Below, in pieces: positions 26,652 through 35,705 of a DNA stretch of 64,000 nt. The notes beneath the pieces are model-generated. The model was given only the letters and a program-made list of their open reading frames with translations, was not told the DNA's origin and did not search any database. Source of the DNA: Magnetospirillum molischianum DSM 120 (GTDB lineage: Bacteria; Pseudomonadota; Alphaproteobacteria; Rhodospirillales; Magnetospirillaceae). The translations under genes and the position numbers were made by a program. Numbering within the stretch: the first letter of the stretch is position 1; each line of letters begins with the position of its first letter. Location of the stretch: assembly GCF_000294655.1 (NCBI RefSeq), contig NZ_CAHP01000013.1, forward strand, positions 1 through 64,000, written 5' to 3'.

Positions 26652-27794
26652 CTATCCGGCCAGACGTGAGGCTGGAGCGGGCACGGTGCGCTGCTCCGCC
26701 CCGCTATAGGCACTGAGCGGACGGATCAGCGAGTTGGACTCGATCTGCTCGATGATATGGGCGGTCCAGCCCGTAATCCGGCTCATCACGAAAATCGGGG
26801 TGAACATCGGAATGTCGAACCCCATCAGGTAATAAGCCGGGCCGGTAGGGAAATCGAGATTGGGGTGGATGCCCTTTTCCTCGATCATCGTCCGTTCCAG
26901 GGCGTCGTACATCTCGACCCATTTTTGCCCGTGCTTCTTGGCGGCCATCGCCAGAAACGCCTGCTTCATGGTGGGAACGCGGGAATCGCCGTGTTTGTAG
27001 ACCCGGTGGCCGAACCCCATCACCTTGCGCCGGGTCGCCAGGGCATCGCGTAGCCAGTCACCGGCCCGGATCGGATCGCCAATCTCCAGCATCATGTGCA
27101 TCACTGCCTCGTTGGCCCCGCCATGCAGCGAGCCCTTCAGCGCGCCAATCGCAGCAGTCACCGCGCTGTAGATGTCGGACAGGGTTGAGGTCACGACTCG
27201 GGCGGTAAAGGTCGAGGCGTTGAAGCTGTGTTCGGCGTAGAGGATCAGCGACACCTCGAAGCAGCGCACCGTTTCGGGCTCGGGCACCGCGCCAAAGCAC
27301 ATGTGAAAGAAGTTTTCGGCAAAGCCCAGCGCAGGATCAGGGGGGATGCGGTCGAGACCGCGACGGCGGCGGTAATCGAACGCCACCACCGTCGGCAGCT
27401 TGGCCATCATCGTCAACGCCTTGACCAGATTGGCACGAGGATCGTTGTTTTCCGAGGAGGGGTCCTCAGCCCCCAGCGCGCTGATCGCGGTACGCAACGT
27501 ATCCATCGGATGGCAGCTATCCGGCAGGCGGCCGAGCAGCGAAATCATGCTGCGGCTCAGTTCGCGCTGCGCCCGCTCCCGTTCCATGAAGCGACGAAGC
27601 TGGTCGGCATTGGGCAAATCGCCGTGCCAGATCAGATAGGCCACTTCCTCGAAACAACAATTCGCCGCCAGATCCTGAACCGGATAGCCGCGATAGGTCA
27701 GCGAATTGCTCTCCTCCATCACCTTCGAGATTGCCGTGGTATCGACGACCACACCGGCCAGACCTTTGCGAATTTCAACATCCTGGGCGTTCAT
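26652..27794 (-). CDS. prpC: 2-methylcitrate synthase
   Basis: A 380-residue citrate-synthase-family enzyme that condenses propionyl-CoA with oxaloacetate. Typical blocks are KGLAGVVVDTTAISKV (the PrpC N-terminus), SLTYRGYPVQDLA, the catalytic histidine in LHGGANEAVM, GFGHRVYKHGDSRVP, and the C-terminal MGFDIPMFTPIFVMSRITGW. The N-terminal KGLAGV and length favour 2-methylcitrate synthase over housekeeping citrate synthase. It is last in the prpD-prpB-prpC chain, 22 bases after prpB. Confidence 0.93.
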   Translation of the reverse strand: MNAQDVEIRKGLAGVVVDTTAISKVMEESNSLTYRGYPVQDLAANCCFEEVAYLIWHGDLPNADQLRRFMERERAQRELSRSMISLLGRLPDSCHPMDTLRTAISALGAEDPSSENNDPRANLVKALTMMAKLPTVVAFDYRRRRGLDRIPPDPALGFAENFFHMCFGAVPEPETVRCFEVSLILYAEHSFNASTFTARVVTSTLSDIYSAVTAAIGALKGSLHGGANEAVMHMMLEIGDPIRAGDWLRDALATRRKVMGFGHRVYKHGDSRVPTMKQAFLAMAAKKHGQKWVEMYDALERTMIEEKGIHPNLDFPTGPAYYLMGFDIPMFTPIFVMSRITGWTAHIIEQIESNSLIRPLSAYSGAEQRTVPAPASRLAG

Positions 27795-27816
27795 TGACGG
27801 GCCTCCCTGTTTTTCT

Positions 27817-28710
27817 TTAGATGTGGAAATTGAAAATGCTGGAATCGAAGCGGTTGTAATCCTCGTAGCCGAGCAGTTCGTAGAGACGGGCGCGGTGCTG
27901 CATCCGGTCGAGGATGCTTTCCTGGCTGCCTTCGATCTGAAGGGTCTTCAAGCCCACTTCGGCCGCTCCCATCGCGAGGCGCAGCAGGGTGACCGGATAA
28001 ATCACCATGTTGATCCCCAGATTTTGAAGCGTGCGAGCGGAGAGCAGCTTCGACTTGCCGAACTCGGTCATGTTGGCCAGCAGCGGTGCCGGAATAGCGC
28101 GACGAAACGCTTCGAACTCACGCTCATCGGCCATCGCCTCGGCAAAGATCATGTCGGCCCCAGCGTCGAGATAGGCCTTGGCCCGCTCAATCGCCGCATC
28201 CAGCCCCTCGATGGCGCGGGCGTCGGTGCGGGCGCACAGCACGAAATCGGGATCGCGCCGGGCCGAGGCGGCGGCTTTGATCCGCCGAACCATCTCGCCG
28301 GTTTCGACCACCGCTTTGTTATCAAGATGGCCACACCGCTTCGGGTTGACCTGATCCTCGATGTGACATCCGGCCAGCCCCAGATCCTCCAGCATCCGGA
28401 TGGTGCGGGCGGCATTCATCGGCTCGCCGAAACCGGTATCGACATCGATCAGGCTGGGCAGGTCGGTGACGCGGGCGATCTGGTGGCCGCGCTGCGACAC
28501 TTCGGACAGGGTGGTGAGGCCGATATCGGGTAGCCCGAGGTCGGCCGATAGCACCGCGCCGGAAATATAAATTCCATCGAAGCCCTGCTCCTCGATCAGC
28601 ATCGCCGTCAGCGGCGAGAACGCGCCGGGAAAGCGTTGCAGCTTGCCCGAGGCCAGACCGGAGCGGAACGCCTGTCGCTTTTCCTTCGGCGTCGCAGTGG
28701 AATGCAGCAT
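27817..28710 (-). CDS. prpB: 2-methylisocitrate lyase
   Basis: A 297-residue PEP mutase/isocitrate lyase-superfamily enzyme that cleaves 2-methylisocitrate to pyruvate and succinate. It carries FPGAFSPLTAMLIEEQGFDG, the DVDTGFGEPMN metal block, the catalytic loop cysteine region GHIEDQVNPKRCGH (here CHIEDQVNPKRCGH), and ARTDARAIEGLDAAI. The start ATG overlaps the prpD stop by one base (TAATG), so translation is coupled. Confidence 0.95.
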   Translation of the reverse strand: MLHSTATPKEKRQAFRSGLASGKLQRFPGAFSPLTAMLIEEQGFDGIYISGAVLSADLGLPDIGLTTLSEVSQRGHQIARVTDLPSLIDVDTGFGEPMNAARTIRMLEDLGLAGCHIEDQVNPKRCGHLDNKAVVETGEMVRRIKAAASARRDPDFVLCARTDARAIEGLDAAIERAKAYLDAGADMIFAEAMADEREFEAFRRAIPAPLLANMTEFGKSKLLSARTLQNLGINMVIYPVTLLRLAMGAAEVGLKTLQIEGSQESILDRMQHRARLYELLGYEDYNRFDSSIFNFHI

Positions 28711-30215
28711 TAGAAAATCCCTCTTGAAACAACCGTCCCCAGACGAGACGGATCGACGGTGAAGGTCAGCCCGGCCAAATCCCCCGCCCCAAGCTCGGGC
28801 AGGCGCTGAACATGGACGAGAAAACGGTCCTGCTCCGCGTCCGGGACGATGCCTTGGGCCAGGGTGCGAAACTTGGCGATATAGTGTTCGCGGCCAAATG
28901 GACGCGCACCCAGCGGATGAGCATCGGCAACCGCCAGTTCATCGACCAGGACCGTTCCATCGGTCATCGTCACCACCACGCGGCCCCCAAAGGCTTTTTC
29001 GTTGGGATCGCTCGAATGGTAGCGCTGGGTCCACGCCGAATCTTCCAAAGTACGGATCTTGTGCCACAACCGCACGGTATCGGGACGGGCGGCGCGCTCG
29101 GGAGCATAGGAGCGTTCGTGGTGCCAGCCGCCGTCCTGCAACGCCACCGCGAAGATGTACATGATCGAATGGTCGAGTGTTTCCCGGCTGGCGGTCGGGT
29201 CCATCTTCTGCGGGTCGCGGGCGCCGGTGCCGATCACATGATGGGTGTGATGGCTGGTGTGGATCACGATACTGTCCACCTGATCGAAATCGCCGATGCG
29301 CGGGCCTAAGCGGCGGGCGAGATCGATCAGCGCCTGACTCTGATATTCCGCTGAATATTCCTTGGTGTAGGTGTCGAGGATCGCCCGCTTGGCCTCGCCC
29401 GCCTCCGGCAAAGGCACCTGATATTCGGCCTTGGCCCCTTCCAGCATCCAGGCGATGAATCCGTCTTCGCCCTCGTAGATCGGAGACGGCGCACCTTCAC
29501 CACGCATCGCCCGATCGACCGCCTCGACCGCCATCTTACCCGCGAAGGCTGGGGCATAGGCTTTCCAACTGGAAATTTCGCCCTTGCGCGATTGTCGGGT
29601 CGTGGTGGTGACATGCAGGGCCTGCTGCACTGCCTGAAAGATGATGTCGGTCGGCAAACCGAGCAACGTTCCGATCCCCGCCGCCGCCGAAGGCCCCAAA
29701 TGGGCGATATGGTCGATCTTGCGCTTGTGCAGACAGATACCCTTGACCAGATCGACCTGGATTTCATAGCCGGTGGCGATGCCCCGGATCAGATCGGCCC
29801 CGCTACGGCCGCAATGCTGGGCCACCGCCAGGATCGGCGGGATATTGTCGCCGGGATGGGAATAGTCGGCGGCAAGAAAGGTGTCGTGGAAGTCGAGTTC
29901 ACGCACCGCGACCCCGTTGGCCCAGGCGGCCCAGTCCGGCGACACCCGCTGCTCGGATGCCAAACCGAATAGCGTAGAACCGGGCGCATAGGGGTGAGCC
30001 AGCGCCTGAGCACGGGCATTGACAACCGGGCGGCGAGCCAACGAGGCAGCAGCAACGGCGGCATTGTCGATGATCCGGTTGACGATCATCGCGGCAACGT
30101 CGTCTTCGACCGCGACCGGATCGGCGGCGATTTCGGCGATCTTCCACGCCAGTTGATCCTCGCGCCGCAAGGGTTCTTCGGATCGGTAGGGTCTGACCAG
30201 ATGGGTCTTCATCAC
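28710..30215 (-). CDS. prpD: 2-methylcitrate dehydratase (MmgE/PrpD family)
   Basis: A 501-residue cofactor-free dehydratase converting 2-methylcitrate to 2-methyl-cis-aconitate. The sequence has the PrpD blocks [28 protein letters not shown]-like segment ([14 protein letters not shown]), [20 protein letters not shown], and a C-terminal half with SREDP-like [17 protein letters not shown]. No AcnD is encoded nearby, in agreement with the PrpD route. It overlaps the thioesterase stop by four bases. Confidence 0.94.
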   Translation of the reverse strand: MMKTHLVRPYRSEEPLRREDQLAWKIAEIAADPVAVEDDVAAMIVNRIIDNAAVAAASLARRPVVNARAQALAHPYAPGSTLFGLASEQRVSPDWAAWANGVAVRELDFHDTFLAADYSHPGDNIPPILAVAQHCGRSGADLIRGIATGYEIQVDLVKGICLHKRKIDHIAHLGPSAAAGIGTLLGLPTDIIFQAVQQALHVTTTTRQSRKGEISSWKAYAPAFAGKMAVEAVDRAMRGEGAPSPIYEGEDGFIAWMLEGAKAEYQVPLPEAGEAKRAILDTYTKEYSAEYQSQALIDLARRLGPRIGDFDQVDSIVIHTSHHTHHVIGTGARDPQKMDPTASRETLDHSIMYIFAVALQDGGWHHERSYAPERAARPDTVRLWHKIRTLEDSAWTQRYHSSDPNEKAFGGRVVVTMTDGTVLVDELAVADAHPLGARPFGREHYIAKFRTLAQGIVPDAEQDRFLVHVQRLPELGAGDLAGLTFTVDPSRLGTVVSRGIF

Positions 30216-30703
30216 GCGTCCTTGTTGATTGACTGAGTCGAAACGGCGGCAACAGGCACAGGGCGGCCATCGGCATCGACCGCGACCATCACGAAACAGC
30301 CCTGGATGGCGAGGCAGCGTTCGCCACTGACCGGAGATTCCGCATGCATCTCGACCACAACGGTCATCGAGCTGCGGCCGATCCGCTCGACCCGAGCGAC
30401 CAGTTCGACCATCTGGCCGACCTTGACCGGGACACGGAAATCGATCCGTTCGGACGCCGCCATCACCACCGCATGACGTGCGGCACGGGTGGCGGCGACG
30501 AAGGCCGCCTTGCCCATCAGGTTCAGCGCGGTTCCGCCGAACAGGGTTCCGTAATGATTGGCCTGTTCGGGAAAGATCATTTCCACGAACCGGCTTTCGG
30601 GAAATCCGGGAAGAACCACGCCGTCACCGCCTTTGCCTGAAAGAGAGAGGGCTTGCCGCCCGCTCTGAACATTTGCAATTCTACGCATCGGAGAACGGCG
30701 CAT
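30212..30703 (-). CDS. Acyl-CoA thioesterase (hotdog fold, YciA/BACH-like)
   Basis: A 163-residue protein from the start at 30703 ([13 protein letters not shown]), preceded closely by AGGGG; the track-length frame to 30769 would cover the operators. The hotdog core has [22 protein letters not shown] and [21 protein letters not shown], the signatures of the YciA/cytosolic acyl-CoA hydrolase group, with the catalytic aspartate/asparagine region replaced by FPEQANHYG as usual. It is the first gene before prpD (4-base overlap). It may release CoA from propionyl-CoA or a related acyl-CoA when the cycle is overloaded; that role is inferred. Confidence 0.85.
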   Translation of the reverse strand: MRRSPMRRIANVQSGRQALSLSGKGGDGVVLPGFPESRFVEMIFPEQANHYGTLFGGTALNLMGKAAFVAATRAARHAVVMAASERIDFRVPVKVGQMVELVARVERIGRSSMTVVVEMHAESPVSGERCLAIQGCFVMVAVDADGRPVPVAAVSTQSINKDA

Positions 30704-30762
30704 AACCCCTGAAAAGGCGGAGTTTTGCGAGCGAACTTCGGACGTTTTGCGAATATTGCGAA
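30672..30762. promoter_or_regulatory. Repeated TTTTGCGA operators between the prp operon and its regulator
   Basis: Four related elements occur: TTTGCAA at 30672-30678, TTTTGCGA at 30723-30730, TTTTGCGAA at 30745-30753 and ATTGCGAA at 30755-30762. They resemble half-sites of the RamB box (TTTGCAAA) bound by this regulator family in actinobacteria, and they lie between the divergent thioesterase-prpDBC and regulator genes. Direct binding is inferred. Confidence 0.55.
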
Positions 30763-30774
30763 GGATCATGACGG

Positions 30775-32202
30775 ATGCGGAAGGCGTATATGGGGGCGCG
30801 GTTGCAGCGGCTGCGCGAAGAGCGGGGGATGACCCAGGCGACGCTGGCCCGCACGTTGGGACTATCGCCCAGCTATCTCAACCAGCTTGAACGTAATCAG
30901 CGTCCTTTGACCGTGCCGGTGCTGTTAAAGATCAACGCGGCGCTGGGGATTGACGTTCAGTTGTTCTCGGAAGACGAAGAGGCGCGGCTGATCGCCGATC
31001 TGCGCGAAGCTCTGGCGGAGTCCGGGACCGGCGAGACAATCCCGCTTGGCGATATCAAAAGCCTTGTTTCGGGCTTACCGACGATCGGACGCGCGCTGGT
31101 CGCCCTGCACCAGCGTGGCCGCGCCACCGACGACCGTCTGGTCGCTCTGGCCGCCAGCCTTGGCACCCCGGCAGATCACCTGACAGCGGCGGCTCGTCCG
31201 GCGATGCCGTATGAAGCAGTTCGCGACTATTTCTATGACCGCCACAACCACGTCGCCGAGTTGGACGAAGCCGCCGAACAACTGGTCGAAGCGCACAGAT
31301 TATCTGTTGGAGCCATGGATGACGGACTGGAACGGTTGCTGCTCGACCGCCACCACATCCGCACCCAGATCCCCGTAGAGGGCGATCTGCCCCCCGGCGA
31401 ACACCGCCGCTTCGATTCAGATCAGCGGGTTCTCCGCCTGTCGCGTTCGCTTCATCCAGGACAGCGCGCCTTTCAGATGGCGACCCAATTAGCCTTTCTG
31501 GAGCAGGCGAATCTGATCGACCGGCTAACCGACTCGCCGCGTCTATCCGGGACCGAATCGCGGTCCCTGGCCCGGATCGGACTGGCTAATTACTATGCCG
31601 GGGCCGTCTTGCTGCCCTATCGCGATTTCCTCGCGGCAGCGGAATCGCTGCACTACGATATCGACCTGCTGGGGGCGAAGTTCGGGGTCGGCTTCGAAAC
31701 GGTGTGCCACCGCCTCTCTACCCTGCAACGTCCGAACGCACGTGGTGTGCCGTTCTTTTTCGTCCGGGTTGACCGTGCGGGTAACATCTCGAAGCGGCAA
31801 TCGGCCACTGATTTCCACTTCTCCCGCGTCGGCGGCACCTGTCCGCTGTGGAACGTCTATGAAGCGTTCACCAGCCCTGACCGCATCCTGACCCAATTGG
31901 CCCAAATGCCCGACGGCCGGACCTATCTGTGGATCGCCCGCACGGTGGCGCGGAATACGGGCGGCTATGGCCGTCCGGGCAAGACCTTTGCCATCGGGCT
32001 GGGCTGCGACCTGCGCCATGCCGGGAGACTGGTCTATGCTCGCGGCCTCGATCTTGCCGACCCTGCCGCCGCGATTCCAATCGGCGCGGGCTGCAAGGTC
32101 TGCGAGCGGCCGTCCTGTCCGCAGCGCGCCTTTCCGCCGATTGGCCGACCCCTGCTGGTCGATGAGCGCCGCAGCCAGTTCGACCCCTATCCGGCGGCAT
32201 GA
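30775..32202 (+). CDS. XRE-family short-chain fatty acid regulator (RamB/MccR type) of the methylcitrate cycle
   Basis: A 475-residue protein: an XRE helix-turn-helix (about 8-62, with GMTQATLARTLGLSPSYLNQLE), a central ImmA/IrrE-like domain in which the metalloprotease HExxH motif is not visible (AFQMATQLAFLEQ), and a C-terminal domain with a cysteine set (GCDLRH ... GCKVCERPSCPQRAFP) that binds an iron-sulfur cluster in characterised relatives. Such proteins activate propionate/acetate genes in response to acyl-CoA signals. It is divergent from the prp operon with operator-like repeats between them. Confidence 0.9.
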   Translation: MRKAYMGARLQRLREERGMTQATLARTLGLSPSYLNQLERNQRPLTVPVLLKINAALGIDVQLFSEDEEARLIADLREALAESGTGETIPLGDIKSLVSGLPTIGRALVALHQRGRATDDRLVALAASLGTPADHLTAAARPAMPYEAVRDYFYDRHNHVAELDEAAEQLVEAHRLSVGAMDDGLERLLLDRHHIRTQIPVEGDLPPGEHRRFDSDQRVLRLSRSLHPGQRAFQMATQLAFLEQANLIDRLTDSPRLSGTESRSLARIGLANYYAGAVLLPYRDFLAAAESLHYDIDLLGAKFGVGFETVCHRLSTLQRPNARGVPFFFVRVDRAGNISKRQSATDFHFSRVGGTCPLWNVYEAFTSPDRILTQLAQMPDGRTYLWIARTVARNTGGYGRPGKTFAIGLGCDLRHAGRLVYARGLDLADPAAAIPIGAGCKVCERPSCPQRAFPPIGRPLLVDERRSQFDPYPAA

Positions 32203-32213
32203 CCCCTATAAAA

Positions 32214-32245
32214 TCGAGGGTCGGAGGTTTCCCTCCAACCCTCGA
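32214..32245. terminator. Bidirectional hairpin between convergent regulator and metE
   Basis: Arms TCGAGGGTCGGAGG (32214-32227) and CCTCCAACCCTCGA (32232-32245) pair over 14 positions with one mismatch and a four-base loop, in the 100-base gap between convergent genes. AAAA on the left gives a U-run for metE transcripts on the minus strand. Confidence 0.7.
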
Positions 32246-32302
32246 CTCCTGCCAGACCCCGCCGTGTGCGTTCCCACCACCCGTCGGAAACCGGCAATCC
32301 GA

Positions 32303-34585
32303 TCAGGCCAGATCGGCCCGCAGGCGATGGGCCGCCTCGACCATGTTCACCAGCGAGGAAATCACTTCTCCCCACCCCCGCGTCTTCAGGCCGCAATCGG
32401 GATTGACCCACAGACGTTCGGCGGGAACCCGCTTGGCCGCCAGCTCGATCAGGGCAACCATGTGATCGACCTCGGGAATGTTGGGCGAGTGAATATCATA
32501 GACGCCCGGCCCGATCTCGTTCGGGTAGGCGAAATCGACGAAGGCGTCGAGCAACTCCATATCCGAGCGCGAGGTCTCGATCGTCACCACGTCGGCATCC
32601 ATCGCGGCAACCGAAGCAATGATATCGTTGAACTCGGAATAGCACATATGGGTATGGATCTGGGTTTCGTCGGCGACCCCGGAGGCGGTCAGGCGGAAAG
32701 CGCGAACCGTCCAGTCGAGATAAGTCTGCCAGTCCCGCCGCCGCAGCGGTAATCCTTCACGGAACGCGGCTTCATCGATCTGGATGATACGGATGCCCGC
32801 TTTCTCCAAATCGAGCACCTCGTCGCGCAACGCCAAAGCAAGCTGCTGGCATGTCGCCGAGCGGGGCTGATCGTCGCGAACGAACGACCAGTTCAGTACG
32901 GTGATCGGCCCGGTCAGCATTCCCTTCATCGGCTTGGTCGTCAGCGATTGGGCATGAACCGCCCAGGCCACCGTCATCGGCGCGGGACGAGTCACGTCGC
33001 CATAGATGATCGGCGGCTTGACGCAACGCGAACCATAGGATTGCACCCAGCCATTCTGGGTAAAGGCAAACCCGTCAAGCTGCTCGCCGAAATATTCAAC
33101 CATGTCATTGCGTTCCGGCTCGCCGTGAACCAGAACGTCGAGACCGATATCTTCCTGCTTGCGCACCACCAAGGCGATTTCGTCCTGCATCCGCTGGACA
33201 TACTCGGCCTCGGACAGAGTCCCGGCCTTGAAATCCCGGCGGGTGGCGCGGATCGCGGCGGTTTGCGGGAACGAACCGATCGTGGTGGTCGGAAACGGCG
33301 GCAGCTTCAGCCATGCTTTCTGTTTCGCGGCCCGGATCGGATAAGAAGACTGGCGATGCAACATCGCATCCGTCACCGCGTTCAATCGGGCCGTCACCTC
33401 GGGGCGATGAATGCGCGGCGAGGCCCGCCGGGCGGAAAGCGCCTCACGCGATGGGCGCAGCAACTCGGTTGCCGCCGCTCCGCCCTGGTCGAGAGCCTGC
33501 TTCAGAGTCTGAAGCTCGCCCAGCTTCTGCACCGCGAAAGCCAGCCACGACCGCAAATCCGGCTCCAACGCGGTCTCTTCCGCCAGATCGACCGGGACAT
33601 GCAACAGCGAGCAGGATGGAGCCAACCACAGCCGATCGCCCAACACCCCCCGGATCAACCGCACCCGCTCCAGCGCCGCATCGAGATCGGTGCGCCAGAT
33701 GTTGCGGCCGTCGATCAGGCCGACCGACAGGATTTTTGGGGAATCCAGCCGGGCGGCGACAGCTTCGGCCTCGATTCCGCTCCGCACCGCGTCGATGTGG
33801 AGTCCATCGACCGGCAGATCGGCGGCGATCTTTAGAGCGTCATCCAGCGGACCGAAATAGGTGGCAAGCAGAACCTTCAGCCCCTCGACCCGCAACGCCG
33901 CGTAGGTCGGGGCGTAAATGTCCTTCCAGGTCTGAGGCAAATCGAGCGCCAGGGCCGGTTCGTCGATCTGGACCCATTCGACCCCCAGCCGTTTCAGTTC
34001 GGACAGGATATCGCGATAGACCGGCAGCAGGGAGGGCAGCAGATCAAGGCGGTCAAACGGCTCGCCTTTGACCTTGCCCAGCCACAGCCAGGTCAGCGGG
34101 CCGAGCAGGACCGGCTTGGCCTTATGACCCAGCTCGGTTGCCTCGGCAACCTCGTCAAACAGCTTCTCGGAGGCGAGCCGGAAGGTCTGCCCGGCATGAA
34201 GCTCCGGCACGATATAATGGTAGTTGGTGTCGAACCACTTGGTCATTTCGCAAGCGGGCACAGGAACACCAGTGGGCGCGCGGCCCCGCGCCATGCGGAA
34301 CATCGTGTCGAGATCGACCCGTTCGCCCGACCAACCAAAGCGTGGCGGCACCGCGCCTAGCATCGCCGACTGGTCCAGCACATGGTCGTACCACGAGAAA
34401 TCGCCGACCGTGACCATATCGAGCCCCGAAGCCGCTTGCCGGGTCCAGGCGGCGGCGCGCAAATCCCGTCCGGTCGCAGCCAGGGTCGCGGCGTCGATCT
34501 CGCCCTGCCAATAGCTTTCAACGGCTTTTTTCAGTTCGCGCCGGGGGCCGATGCGCGGAAATCCGAGAACGTGACTGACGGTCAT
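32303..34585 (-). CDS. metE: Cobalamin-independent methionine synthase
   Basis: A 760-residue enzyme transferring methyl from methyl-tetrahydrofolate (triglutamate) to homocysteine. It consists of two barrels: the N-terminal half opens [19 protein letters not shown]; the C-terminal half starts near [22 protein letters not shown]. Zinc ligands are seen in [11 protein letters not shown], the later [10 protein letters not shown] and [11 protein letters not shown]. Full length and intact. It is divergent from metR with a 136-base gap, the classic arrangement in which MetR with homocysteine activates metE. Presence of metE does not exclude a B12-dependent enzyme elsewhere. Confidence 0.96.
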   Translation of the reverse strand: MTVSHVLGFPRIGPRRELKKAVESYWQGEIDAATLAATGRDLRAAAWTRQAASGLDMVTVGDFSWYDHVLDQSAMLGAVPPRFGWSGERVDLDTMFRMARGRAPTGVPVPACEMTKWFDTNYHYIVPELHAGQTFRLASEKLFDEVAEATELGHKAKPVLLGPLTWLWLGKVKGEPFDRLDLLPSLLPVYRDILSELKRLGVEWVQIDEPALALDLPQTWKDIYAPTYAALRVEGLKVLLATYFGPLDDALKIAADLPVDGLHIDAVRSGIEAEAVAARLDSPKILSVGLIDGRNIWRTDLDAALERVRLIRGVLGDRLWLAPSCSLLHVPVDLAEETALEPDLRSWLAFAVQKLGELQTLKQALDQGGAAATELLRPSREALSARRASPRIHRPEVTARLNAVTDAMLHRQSSYPIRAAKQKAWLKLPPFPTTTIGSFPQTAAIRATRRDFKAGTLSEAEYVQRMQDEIALVVRKQEDIGLDVLVHGEPERNDMVEYFGEQLDGFAFTQNGWVQSYGSRCVKPPIIYGDVTRPAPMTVAWAVHAQSLTTKPMKGMLTGPITVLNWSFVRDDQPRSATCQQLALALRDEVLDLEKAGIRIIQIDEAAFREGLPLRRRDWQTYLDWTVRAFRLTASGVADETQIHTHMCYSEFNDIIASVAAMDADVVTIETSRSDMELLDAFVDFAYPNEIGPGVYDIHSPNIPEVDHMVALIELAAKRVPAERLWVNPDCGLKTRGWGEVISSLVNMVEAAHRLRADLA

Positions 34586-34721
34586 GGGACCAATCCCTAA
34601 AACTGATAGTGAATAGCGAGCCGGGATGATATGAGTCCGCCGAACCTTGATTCAATCTCATAGTTCTAATGATGATTATGAGTTTTTATAAAGATATTCG
34701 GTGCACGAAAGGACCGCCCCG

Positions 34722-35621
34722 ATGATCCTCGACACCCGTCATCTCCGTCTGATCAGCGCCATTGACGAAACCGGCAATCTGGCCCGCGCCGCCGATCGCC
34801 TCAACGTCACCCAATCGGCTTTATCCCATCAGATCAAAGGGTTGGAGCAGGCTTTGGGGCTACCTCTGTTTCTGCGCAACAGCAAGCCGCTGCGCTTAAC
34901 CACCGCTGGACGCAAGGTTTTGATCTTCGCACGCAAGGTGCTGCCCGAGTTCCAAGACCTTGAATCCGAACTGAAGCGAATGGCAGAAGGCGAAACTGGT
35001 CGATTGTTCATCGCCATCGAATGCCACGCCTGTTTCGAATGGCTGTTGCCGGTCCTGGAAAGCTTTCGGCGTAAATGGCCCGAGGTCGAAGTCGATATCC
35101 GCCTGGGTGCCAGCTTCGATGCCTTGCCCGCGTTGCAGCGGGGCGAGGTCGATCTGGTGGTTTCCTCCGATCCCGCCGATCAGAGCGATATCGCGTTTGA
35201 GCCACTCTTCGGCTACGAAGCGCTGGCGGTTATTTCACCAGCCCATACGCTGGCCGACAAACCGTTCCTGCTGCCCGAGGATCTGGCGGGCGAGACCCTG
35301 ATCACCTATCCGGTCGATCGCTCCCGCCTTGATGTGTTCACCCTGTTCCTCCGTCCGGCTGGAATCGAACCCGCCGGAGTACGGCAGATCGAGCTGACGG
35401 CGGTGATCCTGCTCCTGGTCGCCAGCCAGCGCGGCATTGCCGTCCTGCCCGATTGGGTGATCCGCGAAACCGGACGGGAAAGCGGCCTTGCCGTTCGGCC
35501 TCTGACCGAAACCGGACTGCGACGCACCCTGTTCGCCGCCGTGCGCAAAGGGGAAAGCGAAACCGCCTTCATGGCCGATTTCATCACCATCGCCCGCACG
35601 CGGGGCGTCGTCACGACATAG
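34722..35621 (+). CDS. metR: LysR-type regulator of methionine synthesis
   Basis: A 299-residue LysR regulator; start MILDTRHLRLI at 34722 follows AAAGGA by eight bases. The N-terminal winged helix (about 1-60: NLARAADRLNVTQSALSHQIK) is followed by a periplasmic-binding-protein-like effector domain with GRLFIAIECHACFEWLLPVLE, a segment close to MetR of enterobacteria that senses homocysteine. Divergent from metE. I looked for TGAA-N5-TTCA MetR boxes in the gap but found only partial matches. Confidence 0.9.
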   Translation: MILDTRHLRLISAIDETGNLARAADRLNVTQSALSHQIKGLEQALGLPLFLRNSKPLRLTTAGRKVLIFARKVLPEFQDLESELKRMAEGETGRLFIAIECHACFEWLLPVLESFRRKWPEVEVDIRLGASFDALPALQRGEVDLVVSSDPADQSDIAFEPLFGYEALAVISPAHTLADKPFLLPEDLAGETLITYPVDRSRLDVFTLFLRPAGIEPAGVRQIELTAVILLLVASQRGIAVLPDWVIRETGRESGLAVRPLTETGLRRTLFAAVRKGESETAFMADFITIARTRGVVTT

Positions 35622-35705
35622 AAGGCTCGCCGGGGGCTCGGGTGCCCTCTCCTCGTTCGCAGACTCTGTCGACATTCGATAGCGGACCTTTCTGGACTCC
35701 ATTTC

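Noticed and set aside
34586-34721. Possible cobalamin riboswitch or MetR box before metE
   Set aside because: No B12-box-like sequence was seen, and only partial TGAA/TTCA half-sites; MetR control is assumed from gene order alone.
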